Source: Gnetum montanum
Lineage: Eukaryota > Streptophyta > Gnetopsida > Gnetales > Gnetaceae
NCBI GenBank assembly: GCA_015680685.1
Contig: MNCI01006090.1
Location: forward strand, 1 to 64,000
Direction: 5' to 3'
Length of the DNA stretch: 64,000 nucleotides
A model generated the notes under the pieces. The model saw nothing but the letters and a program-made list of their open reading frames with translations. It had not been told where the DNA came from and did no database searches. The position numbers and the translations under genes were made by a program. Of the stretch, positions 37,338 through 47,428 are shown piece after piece; the first letter of the stretch is position 1; each line of letters begins with the position of its first letter.

Positions 37338-38041
37338 AGCTGAAAGAACACTTCTAGAACCAAGTCAGCATGTTTAAGCAAATTAACAAAAAGGAAATCT
37401 AGATAGCCAAAGCCTACATTAGATCCATGTCAATGCAAAATCCTAATTGGTAGCCCATCTTGGATAGTTATGCCTTGGTCCAATAAGCGGAAGGGAAGAA
37501 TAAAAACCTACAAATCAAGGACTTAAAAGAATACATGTCATTGGCTAACCTCCGATATGCCAACCTTGCCATGTTAATAGTAGGTTGGCCTAGAAATGAA
37601 TTAGAGCAATAGGTAGTGACCACCTACACATTATATGAAAATAAGTTTGCAGACAGAAATGCTGCTTTATAGAAACTCCATGTAGCAAACTCAAAACTGA
37701 AGGTAATCAAAGCTTGCTAGCATGGACAAAAGGATGTTGTTGTAGACCTAGCCCAATGATTAATAGATCATCATGACTTAAAAGAAAAGGTCATGGCCTT
37801 TGAGGAGCAACGACGGTAGTTTGCAGCTTTGTATGTGAAGGCCAACAAAATGTTTCCATAACTACCATGTCCTTGGGATGTACCAGTGCCAGAACACATC
37901 AATTCAACAACCTAGACAGTACATGATCCAAGGATGAAAGAAGAAACGTTGCAGGCACTACTCAACCGCTACAAATTTCAGAAGCTTGGTGACAAAGGGA
38001 AGTAACTAATGGAGGATCCACCATGTTCAGGAACTACATGA
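37338..38041 (+). pseudogene. E3 aORF, C-terminal part
   Basis: Homologous to the 3' third of the E2 aORF on the minus strand (51840-51121). It shares LKEHF and IRSMSMQNPNW, LANLRYANLAMLIVGWPRNE, KLHVANSKL, KANKMF.LPCPWDVPVPEHI and the closing LLNRYKFQKLGDKGK before the TGA at 38039-38041. The coiled-coil end and the conserved C-terminal block survive. Two independent orientations of the same block show that it belongs to the element family. Its function is unknown. Confidence 0.82.
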
Positions 38042-38220
38042 GCTTCCCCAATTTTGTCTTCTAATTTTGTGTTCAAATTTTTGGAAAATACCATTGCGAC
38101 ATATAAGAGTCCATTTGTTTATTTGATTGTTTGAGTTAGTCAATAATTCCATAACTTTTCAATATTTTGTAAAGAACTTATTCCTCATTTTGTTTAACTC
38201 AAGGACAAGTTTTCATTCAA

Positions 38221-38231
38221 TCATGGGGGTA
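38221..38231 (+). promoter_or_regulatory. E3 polypurine tract
   Basis: TCATGGGGGTA immediately precedes the LTR start TGATGAGTC at 38232. Same tract as in E1 and E2. Confidence 0.8.
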
Positions 38232-39066
38232 TGATGAGTCATGATTTTTTCAGCTCTAATATCAGAGCCTCAATATCAACTATGTGATATCGGATCCCAA
38301 AAAATGATGTCGGATATTTGATATTATCTCTTCTATGCTAGCCTATAAATACAACACTTGGATGTAAGTTTTAGTTTTTGATTTCTAGTTCTATTTTGTT
38401 ATTTCCTAGTGCATGCCTGTAGTGTGATGTTTGTGATTGTACAGTGCCCTTATTCGAGTGTGACATACTTGGGCACCTACATGACTGGAAACAAAGATCG
38501 AGATTACTTTCATCATTATAGCATCCACTTAAATTTATTGTTTCTTTTAATTATTTAATTATTTCCTATTTTCCTTAGTTAATGTTTTCATTTATTGATC
38601 TTTATGATTCCTGTCATTAAGCAAAATGAGTACAACTAATCATGAGCACGTAAGTGTAATTACTTGGTAGCCTGGCAATGTATGGTTTAGTGAGCCCAGT
38701 GATGTATGCTTGGTAATCCTAGTGGTATTTACATGAAGTCCAAGGCATGTGCGGACGATTAAGAATGGATACTCATCACACGTAGGCTAGTTTAGATTTT
38801 ACATTTCATCGTTAATTAGCTTAATTAATTTATCTCTTATTATCATTAAGAGTAGCATAGAGTTAGACAACATCAATCATATGCCTCACTTTGGATTAAA
38901 CCATACATGACAAAGCTACCACTAGTCCAACTGGGAAGACAACAAGCAAAAATTAGAGCATAATGGTTTAGATGCACAACTAGTCTCATTCACAGAATTT
39001 GACTAGATCTTGTGTGAACACTTGTGATTCGTATGGTTGGGCATAGGGGTACCTTGTCGCTCATCA
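38232..39066 (+). repeat. E3 3' LTR
   Basis: Starts TGATGAGTCATGATTTTT after the polypurine tract and ends GGGGTACCTTGTCGCTCATCA. It is the reverse orientation of the E2 LTRs and clearly related (shared CATATGCCTCACTTTGGA and GTATGGTTGGGCATAGGGG words). GATATC/ATATCGGAT motifs fill the U3 (38258-38325) and the TATA box is at 38344-38351. The 5' LTR was not found, so this end marks a truncated or rearranged element. Confidence 0.88.
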
Positions 39067-40533
39067 ATTGGTAGTGTAATAGGTTCTTAAGTGTGATGAG
39101 GTCTGGCAGCAATCCTCACCCTATCCTCCATTCCCTTTTTAATCCATTTTCCAAAAACAAGTATTCTCCTACGTTTTCCTAATTTTCCTCAATTCATCTC
39201 ATTTTTCCTTAGCCTTTTTCACCGTCTCCTTTCTATTTACTTATTTAAAAAAATAAATTAAGAAAAATCTAAATGTTTTGGCTAGCTATGATCTAAGAGA
39301 AGTATGTCCTCTTCATAAAGTTTGGTATAAGTCTTATGCTCAAACGTTTCCTCATACTAATAATTTTTATCTTGTGAGATGATTGTGAATGAAGTTTTAA
39401 TTATAAATTATAATATATATGTAGTTAAAAGTATGATTTATAAGGTTTATATTTTATAATTTTGATTAAACAAAGTGGTGTGAAAAAGTGTGGCCCATGT
39501 TTCTTGCTCTTTTGATTATGTGATTATTTCAATCATAATTAAAACATTATAATTTACTTCCAAGTTTGAGTTTGTCATTATTTTGTGTTCTCTTCAATTC
39601 TTTGTATTTTACATATTCTTGCATCCCTTCAAAATTTCTATTGTTTTTGTTTTCCTTGCACTTGCTTGCAATTTGAACTTTAGGGGCTAAGTGTTGATAT
39701 TAGCACTCCCATGCCAACACAAGGCCATGTTTGAATAAGTTTTAATCCCATAAAAATTTCAAAATCCTATGGGTTTTCTAGCTATGCAAATTATTTGTGA
39801 TGATGTTATAGATAAAGTAGGGTAAGCTCAATAGTTATGCTGAAGAAAGGGTTCACTTTGGGAGAGATTTGATGATTTTTTTAAAGGCTCTTATTTGTGG
39901 GATAATTAAAATATAGAGTTTTTAAATCTACGGATAAATCATATTACATTAGAAAAAAAAAGAGAAATTCTTATGCAACGGAAATTTTTATATGTTTTGC
40001 ACCATGTCACTAACAGGCAGATTTTTGTGTCAACTTCACACCTTGCACCCTTATATTCCTCTTATGTCATGTAACAAGCTTCATGTTACAAAATGTGACA
40101 AAATTCCGAAACCATAGTGCTGTACAAAAGTATTAACATTGTTAACACATACTAATCATTTAATTCACGATCGTGAGCGAACCAACATACCAACACAAAT
40201 TCAAAATTTTAACATCAGTGAGAATATGCAGGAAATCCTCGCATCCATTAAAACTAAATTGGTTTCCAACCTATGCGCCGGAGATTCGTGATTCGGGACA
40301 AATTTTCACGAACTGTTCGCGTCGGATTCGGGAGCGCGTACAGAAGCGTATTAAATTCGCAATGGGTACGTATTTCATAATTTCCAATGAAATTTTGTCT
40401 GGATTTGTACTTATACATTGAAATGGTAGCCTTCCCTCTTGCCTGATCTCTGCATTTTGCATTAAAATCTTACGTATCTTCTGAATCATACCGAAAATTT
40501 CATTTCATTGTTAAGTGGCAAGCAAGCAATCAA
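39067..40533. other. Unassigned flank of E3
   Basis: No gene recognised. CpG content rises from about 40160, where the low-copy island begins. A segment at 40255-40330 has an inverted relative near 41990-42030. Confidence 0.4.
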
Positions 40534-40672
40534 NNNNNNNNNNNNNNNNNNNNNNNNNNNNNNNNNNNNNNNNNNNNNNNNNNNNNNNNNNNNNNNNNNN
40601 NNNNNNNNNNNNNNNNNNNNNNNNNNNNNNNNNNNNNNNNNNNNNNNNNNNNNNNNNNNNNNNNNNNNNNNN
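40534..40672. other. Assembly gap (139 N)
   Basis: Run of N. Open frames that cross it are artefacts. Confidence 0.99.
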
Positions 40673-40878
40673 AAGGCCGAAGGGGCAAGTATGGGTCATA
40701 CGGAAATCAAGTTTTGGACGGGGCGTGCGAGGAAAACATTGCATTTGCATGGCTTCGCCTGCCTTTGGGAGCGTCAAAGGTTCCGCCATGACTCACACAT
40801 TCACGCGTGTTTATTGTTCATTGCTGGTTTTTGCTCTTTTTCTCATATCTCTGCTGAAAAAAAAGAAAAAACAAAACA

Positions 40879-40960
40879 GGGTCATCGTCATGGGTCATGA
40901 GTCATAACAAAACAGGGTCATCGTCATGGGTCATGAGTCATAACAAAACAGGGTCATCGT
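40879..40960. repeat. 36 bp minisatellite with TGAGTCAT
   Basis: GGGTCATCGT begins units at 40879, 40915 and 40951, exactly 36 bp apart. Each complete unit contains CATGAGTCATAAC. It continues directly into the 126 bp repeat. Confidence 0.92.
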
Positions 40961-41276
40961 GACGGATAGATGCTTGTTCAACTATTTTAAAAATTTGTTT
41001 GCTTATAAAGCAACGAAGCCCACATCGTCATGGGTCATGAGTCATAACAAAATAGGGTCATTGTCATGAGTCATGAACATGATGACGACGGATAGATGCT
41101 TGTTCAACTATTTTAAAAATTTGTTTGCTTATAAAGCAACGAAGCCCACATCGTCATGGGTCATGAGTCATAACAAAATAGGGTCATTGTCATGAGTCAT
41201 GAACATGATGACGACGGATGGATGCTTGTTCAACTATTTTAAAAATTTGTTTGCTTATAAAGCAACGAAGCCCACC
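40961..41276. repeat. 126 bp tandem repeat, about 2.5 copies
   Basis: GACGGATAGATGCTTGTTCA begins units at 40961, 41087 and 41213 (the last with GGATGG). Each unit ends with a derivative of the 36 bp minisatellite, so it is a higher-order repeat built from the shorter one plus a unique CAACTATTTTAAAAATTTG segment. Copies are nearly identical. Confidence 0.92.
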
Positions 41277-42879
41277 AGCACATGGTCAATGGCCATATGA
41301 AATCTCATGGTGCTCTGTTTTTACTTTCCCCTTCATCATGACTAGTGCCGATTTTTCAGGCTCTCAAAGATTTTCAATCATTGTAGGTGAGGTGAGTTCC
41401 TAGCTGTGTGTAGTTTAGTTAAGTTGTGTCTTCTTTTAATGCAGTCATCTTCAATGTTGCCCTATGGGGCTACTCACAGGTAGTCCCTAGGGGGCTACTC
41501 ACAAGTAGTTACAGGTAGTTCCTAGGGTGCTACTCACAAGTAGTTGTTAAACAAAAGTATTAGGAGACCTGATTTGTTATAAATTTGGTTGAGGCTTGAG
41601 ACTTAATTTCATTTTTAGAAATATTGGATGGAGTAACAAAAGGATTTCATTTTATTACCGTCATTTTGGTTGTTGTAGAAATTATATGTTTGGCCAGATC
41701 ATGGCTCCTGAGTAAGGAAATGGATTCAATGCCCTCCATACCTTTGCAAATTTTCTTGCTTCAATTTAATGGTGATATTGCAATCTTCTATGCAAGTTTT
41801 AAGCGGTAACAATATTTTGGATTTACATTGTTCTATATTTTACAATGTATTTTGATGATAATATGAGATTTAATTTTTTTAAAAAATAATATATTTAAAT
41901 TTTCTCTATCACATCCCCGGCTACAAACCCGTCCCCACTTTTCTTGAGTCACACGTACCCAAACACGTTCAGAATCACGAATCCTCGATTCCTCGCTTCC
42001 ACGAATCGGATTCTTTTGATGCATAGTTTCCAACTAACTTAGTTTTATATTTAGCATATTCAGCATGTTACTGTCATTAGGAAAATCAAGAACCACTGTC
42101 CCAACATTTTAGGAGAAATAATAATTTAACGTTATAGAATTTAAGTATACCTAAGGAGTGTGAAAACATTCAAAGCACAATCAAGTTGATTGAAACCTTT
42201 AATGAGCGTATATACTTTCATGTATTTAGATTCATTGTTGTTACTGAGTTCTTCATAAGATTTTGGATTCGCTGGTACCTTTTTATGTTATAGGCAGATC
42301 TTAAAATATTTACGGAAATCAAAACATGCCAACAATTTATATTTCACATGTTGTTGTGACTTCCCGGTTATATTGTTGCAGCTGCCCGTTTGTTTTTCGT
42401 AAAGAATGCACTCTCAATCATTCGTGCCTCAAAAATTACAAATTTTATAATATTAGATCATACTACCCTCAACGTACCTTGAAACAGCAATTACTGAAAA
42501 CCAAAGAATATTCAGTATCATTCCCGCCACCCTCAACGTCATGCCTGGCGACCCAGCATCCCTGGTTTGAGAACGTCAGGCTCTGAGATTCCTTTGGGAA
42601 GTTCCAGGGTGAACCGGCAACCAATTTGGGCCGACCAAAGAATTCTTCACAATCCCGAACCTCGTGCTCTGCAAACTGTCACAGGCATTTAAAGATTCTT
42701 GAACAGTCGACGTGTTTCTATTGCAGGCACTCTTCAAACTTGCTTTGATGCAACCTGTGCCGGTGGTCATCATGAATGAGTGGAAGAAGATCTTAATTTC
42801 ATTTCCAGCTGGGGCTGGCATGGTTCGCCAAGGGTGGCTGTGCTATGAACTACAAGTATGTTAAGGATGAAGGATTCTA
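41277..42879. other. Low-copy sequence, no assigned gene
   Basis: Three short CTACTCACAAGTAG-type units occur at 41469-41545. The stretch at 42330-42880 is less AT-rich and could hold upstream exon sequence of the BAHD pseudogene, with a TTGCAG acceptor-like site near 42726, but no motif could be read there. Confidence 0.4.
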
Positions 42880-43600
42880 GGTCCAAGGACGCTGGCATTA
42901 TGGCGGCCTCTGTTCAGGGAGAGGTGACAGAGCAGGCCTGGCGAAGTTTCTCTACGCCTTGGCGGAATTCTATAGTAGCGCCAACGGTGGAGCAAATTTG
43001 GGAGCGATCTCAGTTATTGGGTCTGCGATGTCCACCTTGGATAAACTCACGGATGCCGCCATTCGAACTCATTGAGGGCGGACATTTCGCTGCATTGGAA
43101 ATGTGCGACGACACGTTTCTGTGGAGCCAGCCACGGCTGGAACGCCTGAAATCGGAAGCAGGCGTGGGCGCGACTGTGTTCAGAGGCGAACAACGGATTC
43201 CTGATGCTGGCGTGGACGCAGGCGCTTGTGTTGGATCCAGAGCGACGTGTCTGGCTGCTGTTCGCAGTTCAGGCGAGGGGACATGTGCGTTCGGCTATTC
43301 CGGAGGGATACAGCAGCAACCTGATCATGTCGCAGTGCGCGGAGTCAGAAAACAGCAGTGGCATGCATGTTAATGACGCTGCTGCTGTTGTAAGCGCAGG
43401 AGATGAGTGTAGCAGCAGTATTAGGGTTACTGCAGGGAGCACTGTCGGAAAATGTGATACTGAATTCCCCGAAGTTGTTGATGTGGAGAAAGGATTTTGA
43501 TCTTGTTCGCCAGCTTCGCTCAATCCATCCCGATGCCGCTGGGTCGCCCCCGCTGTCTTGCTGCAAATTCCCGTGGGTGGCATGGCACAGTGTCTGGTAA
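42880..43600 (+). pseudogene. BAHD-family acyltransferase pseudogene fragment
   Basis: BAHD enzymes move acyl groups from acyl-CoA onto alcohols or amines in plant specialised metabolism. Blocks in family order but different frames: LAKFLYALAEFYSS (42940-42985, the region after the HxxxDG site), APTVEQIWERSQLLG (about 42977-43022), LKSEAGV (about 43150), and then MLAWTQALVLDPERRVWLLF with IPEGYSSN (43204-43310), matching the family's 'VWRARTKAL.L.PE..V.L.F.VD.R' and 'LPEGYYGN' blocks. The HxxxDG motif itself is not intact and at least two frameshifts occur. No clean DFGWG motif was found. The GC- and CpG-rich composition suggests recent loss of function. Confidence 0.6.
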
Positions 43601-44879
43601 GGGAATACCAGTCACAGGGCATCCACATGGCACACGTTGTGCTGGATGGCGTGGCTGGTAGAAGCGTTACGCATCTTAAATATACGTGTGCTCCGAATCT
43701 TTCGTCATTATCTTCATCTCCACTGCATGAGTTAACTTCTTGTGAGATACCCATCATATTTACTAAACTTATGGAATGTATATTTACTGGTTGTTAGTAA
43801 CTCCATGTATCCAACACCGTGTATGTGTTGTAGGGTTGTACGAATATTCATTTTTGTATTTAATTAAAAAGTATTTTAAAAACGTTTAACATTCTTTGTT
43901 TTCTTCCTTGGTGGTTTGGCTTTCACTTGCATTGGTGTGTGCAGTTTCCAGCGGGAGCAGAGGAATCAGAAGTTCAAACGGTAGACTTGGGGAGGGAAAT
44001 CAGAAACGATAAAACCCTCCCCACATTCGGAGAAATGGCGGAATCTTTTTTAATCCTTCTCTGGTTTTGGCTGAACCAGTTTTGGAGGTGCTACTGGAAG
44101 CAGTCCAGTCAAAGGCTGCAAATGGATTAGAATAGAAAGGGTGCAAACTTGTTGGAGGAGGTGTGCTTCCTAGAGGCACATGCCAACAAGATTGTGCAAG
44201 AAGTCATCCCGTTTGCAAACAAGATCTAGGGCTCTGTATTCATCTAAGTCTTTGTTGCAACCTTTAATTTCTTATTTTTACAACTAAGAGTGTTAATCTA
44301 TTTTGTGCTAGTCATTTTTAGTAAAGAAACACTTTTAATTACAAACACCTTTCTTTGTATTAAAAGTTCATGTCATTTTCTCTTTAAGTTATTGATCATC
44401 TTGTATGCTCATTCCCAAACTGGTTTAACAAATATCTTATTTAAATTTGTTTGTTAAAGTTATTTAATTTTTTTTTTAGGAAAAGGTCGAGTGAATTCAA
44501 TTCCAAAAAAAATGGAGAACAAGCTACGCCTGCACGTAGCCCGGGCCATCAACCATGGCCCCCCCCATCAACCATGGCCCCAAAGCAGGAGTCCCCAGGA
44601 CAGGAAGAGACAGGAGCCAAGGCGAGAACGAAGGCAGCCCCGCCAACAACCACAGCTTTACTTGCATCATTAAACATCACAATTTGTGTCTATTAAAACA
44701 CCATGTTGTCTTCACTGGCTGAGACTATTTCTAAGTTTATGTACCCCTATGAGAGACGCCCTAGGCAATAATCTTTTAAAATGAGTTTTCTGATATGACC
44801 CATTTTTACGCATCAACACCATATTTTAACATATAGCTTTGATTTGATTTGACTGATGTGGCTTTACAGGCTCTTAAAA
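43601..44879. other. Low-copy sequence with unassigned short frames
   Basis: A plus-strand frame at 43927-44130 (VDLGREIRNDKTLPTFGEMA..) and a run at 44050-44230 look gene-like in composition, but no family was recognised. A small duplication of ATCAACCATGGCCCC occurs near 44548-44581. Confidence 0.35.
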
Positions 44880-45560
44880 AGAATAAGGGTTATTTTCTAT
44901 GTTTTTTTTTTTTGAAATAAGCCTTTCTCTGCATGCAATAAAAAAAAGCTAACATGGCAAAATCATTTTGGAAGAGCTTTGTAGAACCAAAAACTGGTTT
45001 TAAAGTTGGTTCTACGAGTTGCTGTGCCAAGGCACCCAATAAAACTAAAAAATGGTCCTAAAGCTTTTTTGAAAAGAGATGAGCTTTTTAAGGGAGCCTA
45101 TGTGTGTAGAAGAAAAGCACTGACATGGCAAAACCATTTTCACATCCCTTTATAAAACCTTAAAATAGTCCTACTAGTTGGTTCTACACCTAAGCTAGAT
45201 TAAAATTCTTTTTACACACATGCTCTAAAACTACTTACCTAACCCCACTAAGTCCCATCCATATAAAAAAAAAGAAGAAGAAGTTGACAATGTAGAACCA
45301 ATTTGAGTAGCCTTTATAAAATCGAAAAATAATTCTATGACTAAACCTAAGAGTTGAGTTGTATTAAAAACTGTAAGCACATATGATACTAAGCTAGTCC
45401 AACCATTTTGGGCAAGTTATGTAGAAACAAAAATTGGTTCTAAAATGCAACACAAAAACTGGAAGCTTACATGGCACATATAGAAGCCATTCAAAGCATA
45501 AGCCCTTATAGAACCAAAAAATGGTTATATAGTCCCAAGTATGTTTTGATGTGGCATGAC
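44880..45560. repeat. Degenerate repeats built on a GAACCAAAAAATGGTTC palindrome
   Basis: The motif AGAACCAAAAA.TGGTTCTA or a decayed form occurs near 44983, 45037, 45165, 45325, 45421 and 45506. Most are preceded by CATGGCAAAACCATTTTG- and CTTTATAGAACC-like words. Spacing is irregular (about 55-170 bp). Each motif can fold into a short hairpin. Confidence 0.6.
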
Positions 45561-46361
45561 TAACTTGTCCAAACTAAACCTTTCCTATGAAAGAAAAGAT
45601 GAAAGCTCAAACTGATTTGAATTGAGCCTCTACTACAAAGCCAAACCTACAACCAAGCTCAAAACACCCATGGGTACATCCTGGTTAGATAAATAATGAA
45701 GCTGATTTTCTAATAAGATTGTAACGTTATTTTACATCTTGCGGGTTACAATAGTAAAGTGAATTTCGGCTTCATTTCATTTATTTAGTAACCGCATATT
45801 ATTCGGCAAAAATTTAATGTGGCCTAAACGTAGGGGATATCATTCGTCGTGCTTGAAGAACTCCACAGGAAATCGACCGTAACAGCGATTCTTCGTTAGA
45901 TGACGTGTCTTGTAATATGAAGCGTAGCTGCCGTGTCATAATAATTACTTTTTGCAGTTAAACTGAAATTTCTATCTTTATTACGTGTGTTTTCGGAGCA
46001 AGCCGAACCATGCTTTTAACAAAAATCAGCTGTTTCCTTCTTTGTTTACGGATTGAAAACCTTAATGTTCAATTATATGAATCATTCCTGACGCACACCA
46101 ACAAATGTGGTCCATTTTAAATTTCATGATTACTTCCAAGAAAGCAAAATAACAAATATTTAGCATTATATAAATGATATACAATGATGAGAGAAGAACA
46201 TAATATCTGAGGAATAGATCATATAGAGAATGGATAACGCCATGCAAACGTAACCACACTATTATACTGGCACATTCAAACGTAACCATACAGACAACAT
46301 GAATATCCGAACCACACTACTTTAGGAAACAGCAAATAACCTGAAATATTTTCTATGCCAA
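45561..46361. other. Intergenic stretch downstream of the proline-rich gene
   Basis: No coding family was recognised. Words such as GATGACGTGTC at 45900 resemble bZIP target sites, but this alone proves nothing. Confidence 0.35.
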
Positions 46362-46826
46362 TCAAGGGTTTGATTTCTGTGCAGCAGATGGGGGAGGTGT
46401 GAGGAATGGGATTGGAGGAATCTGGAATGTTGGAATCGGGGGCACGCTGATTTTGGGCATAGGAGGCAGCTGTGTAGTTGGGTTGGGAATTGAGGGAATT
46501 GTGGGCGTCTGCTGTGGCTGAGGCAGAGAAGAAGGCAATGGTGGAATGCTGAGCTTTGGGATACTGTTAACAATGGAGGGCATTGGTGGAATGCTGAGCT
46601 TTGGGATACTGTTAACAATGGAGGGCATTGGTGGAATGCTGAGCTTTGGGATACTGTTAACAATGGAGGGCAATGGTGGCAGATTCAAATTGGGGATAGA
46701 AATTGTGGGTTGTTGTTGCAAGAGGACTCTTCCCAACCTTGCAGCTTCTGCTGAGGGGAAGAACAGTGCCCAGCAGCACAGGACCAGGATTCCCATGGCA
46801 AATTTGTTGCTGAATAATTCTGCCAT
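46362..46826 (-). CDS. Secreted repetitive proline-rich protein
   Basis: A 154-residue intact ORF and the only convincing intact gene in the window. The start ATG at 46826 is chosen because it opens a typical signal peptide (MAELFSNKFAMGILVLCCWA, ending near SAEA at residue 28) and sits about 85 bp downstream of a TATA box; the open frame upstream to 47063 is 5' leader. The mature protein is rich in Pro, Ile, Ser and Leu, with a 15-residue unit SIPPMPSIVNSIPKL repeated three times (45 bp tandem units) and a tail of PPIP and PPMP motifs. It is likely a cell-wall or apoplastic structural protein, similar in style to plant repetitive PRP or PELPK-type proteins. Ser-Pro and Pro-Pro sites could be hydroxylated and glycosylated. 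The exact family is uncertain. Confidence 0.82.
   Translation of the reverse strand: MAELFSNKFAMGILVLCCWALFFPSAEAARLGRVLLQQQPTISIPNLNLPPLPSIVNSIPKLSIPPMPSIVNSIPKLSIPPMPSIVNSIPKLSIPPLPSSLPQPQQTPTIPSIPNPTTQLPPMPKISVPPIPTFQIPPIPFLTPPPSAAQKSNP
46541..46675. repeat. Three 45 bp coding tandem repeats
   Basis: GTGGAATGCTGAGCTTTGGG starts at 46541, 46586 and 46631, exactly 45 bp apart. Units are nearly identical and in frame with the proline-rich protein, so copy number can change without breaking the gene. Confidence 0.95.
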
Positions 46827-46909
46827 GATTTTTCTGTGATGGATGACCAGAATTCCCTGAACTCTGAAGCTGAGGCTGGATGTGTGTATTGCAGGATGGA
46901 GGACAACAG

Positions 46910-46917
46910 TATTTATA
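46910..46917 (-). promoter_or_regulatory. TATA box of the proline-rich gene
   Basis: TATAAATA on the minus strand, 84-91 bp upstream of the ATG at 46826. It predicts a transcription start near 46885 and a leader of about 60 bases. Confidence 0.65.
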
Positions 46918-47142
46918 GGAGGGTAGAGGAATAAAAAACCAGATTTCCATGCAAAGTTCTTTGGTTGCTTGGGGTGGGTGATATATAGGTGCATGTTTGG
47001 TGAGAAATTCCTTGCCAACAGTTTGTGTTGCTCAACGGCTATTCCTGTCTTCTGCTCCTGCACTGTGAGATTGCTTGCTCAGAGGTGTTACTGTTTGGTT
47101 GGAATTCTGATTTGGGTTTGTGACTTTATTATTGTTTTGCAG

Positions 47143-47428
47143 GGAGTATACGGTAATGTTGGATCCTGTTAAGAAAGATGTTTTCCGAACACTGGAAAAT
47201 AGGGATAATCTTGTTATAGCAGGCCAAAGCGTCTTTGATTTGAAAATACTTTATTCTGCTGTCCCCCAAAAGAATGGAGCTCTTAGCGAAGGATGGGTAA
47301 AAATTTTTCCTGTTTCTGTTCGGCGGAATTCCGATCTCATTGGAAAACTAAAAACTTTGTTCCTTCAGGGACGATGTGGTTGCTTCATGGATCAACAACC
47401 ACTGACACGCATCATGTTTTTGGGATAA
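47143..47428 (+). other. Possible exon of unknown protein
   Basis: A pyrimidine-rich tract ends in TTTTGCAG at 47142 and opens a frame of about 95 codons (EYTVMLDPVKKDVFRTLENR..., later GALSEGWVKIFPVSVRRN) closing with TAA at 47428. The composition is gene-like, but I do not recognise the protein and found no partner exon. It could be a retained fragment of a gene divergent from the proline-rich gene. Confidence 0.3.

Noticed and set aside
40508-40907. Open frames crossing the N run
   Set aside because: The run of N has no stop codons by default; not evidence of coding.
43269-43757. Minus-strand open frame of 162 codons
   Set aside because: Overlaps the BAHD pseudogene, whose plus-strand blocks match a family; GC-rich DNA has few chance stops.
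43927-44230. Possible lipid-transfer (GLTP-like) or other protein fragment
   Set aside because: Only vague similarity; no diagnostic residues.
46546-46839. Plus-strand repeat-containing open frame
   Set aside because: Antisense shadow of the proline-rich protein repeats.
46827-47063. Upstream extension of the proline-rich ORF (233 codons in all)
   Set aside because: The TATA box at 46910-46917 and a clean signal peptide at the ATG 46826 place the start there; the extension would lie mostly upstream of transcription.
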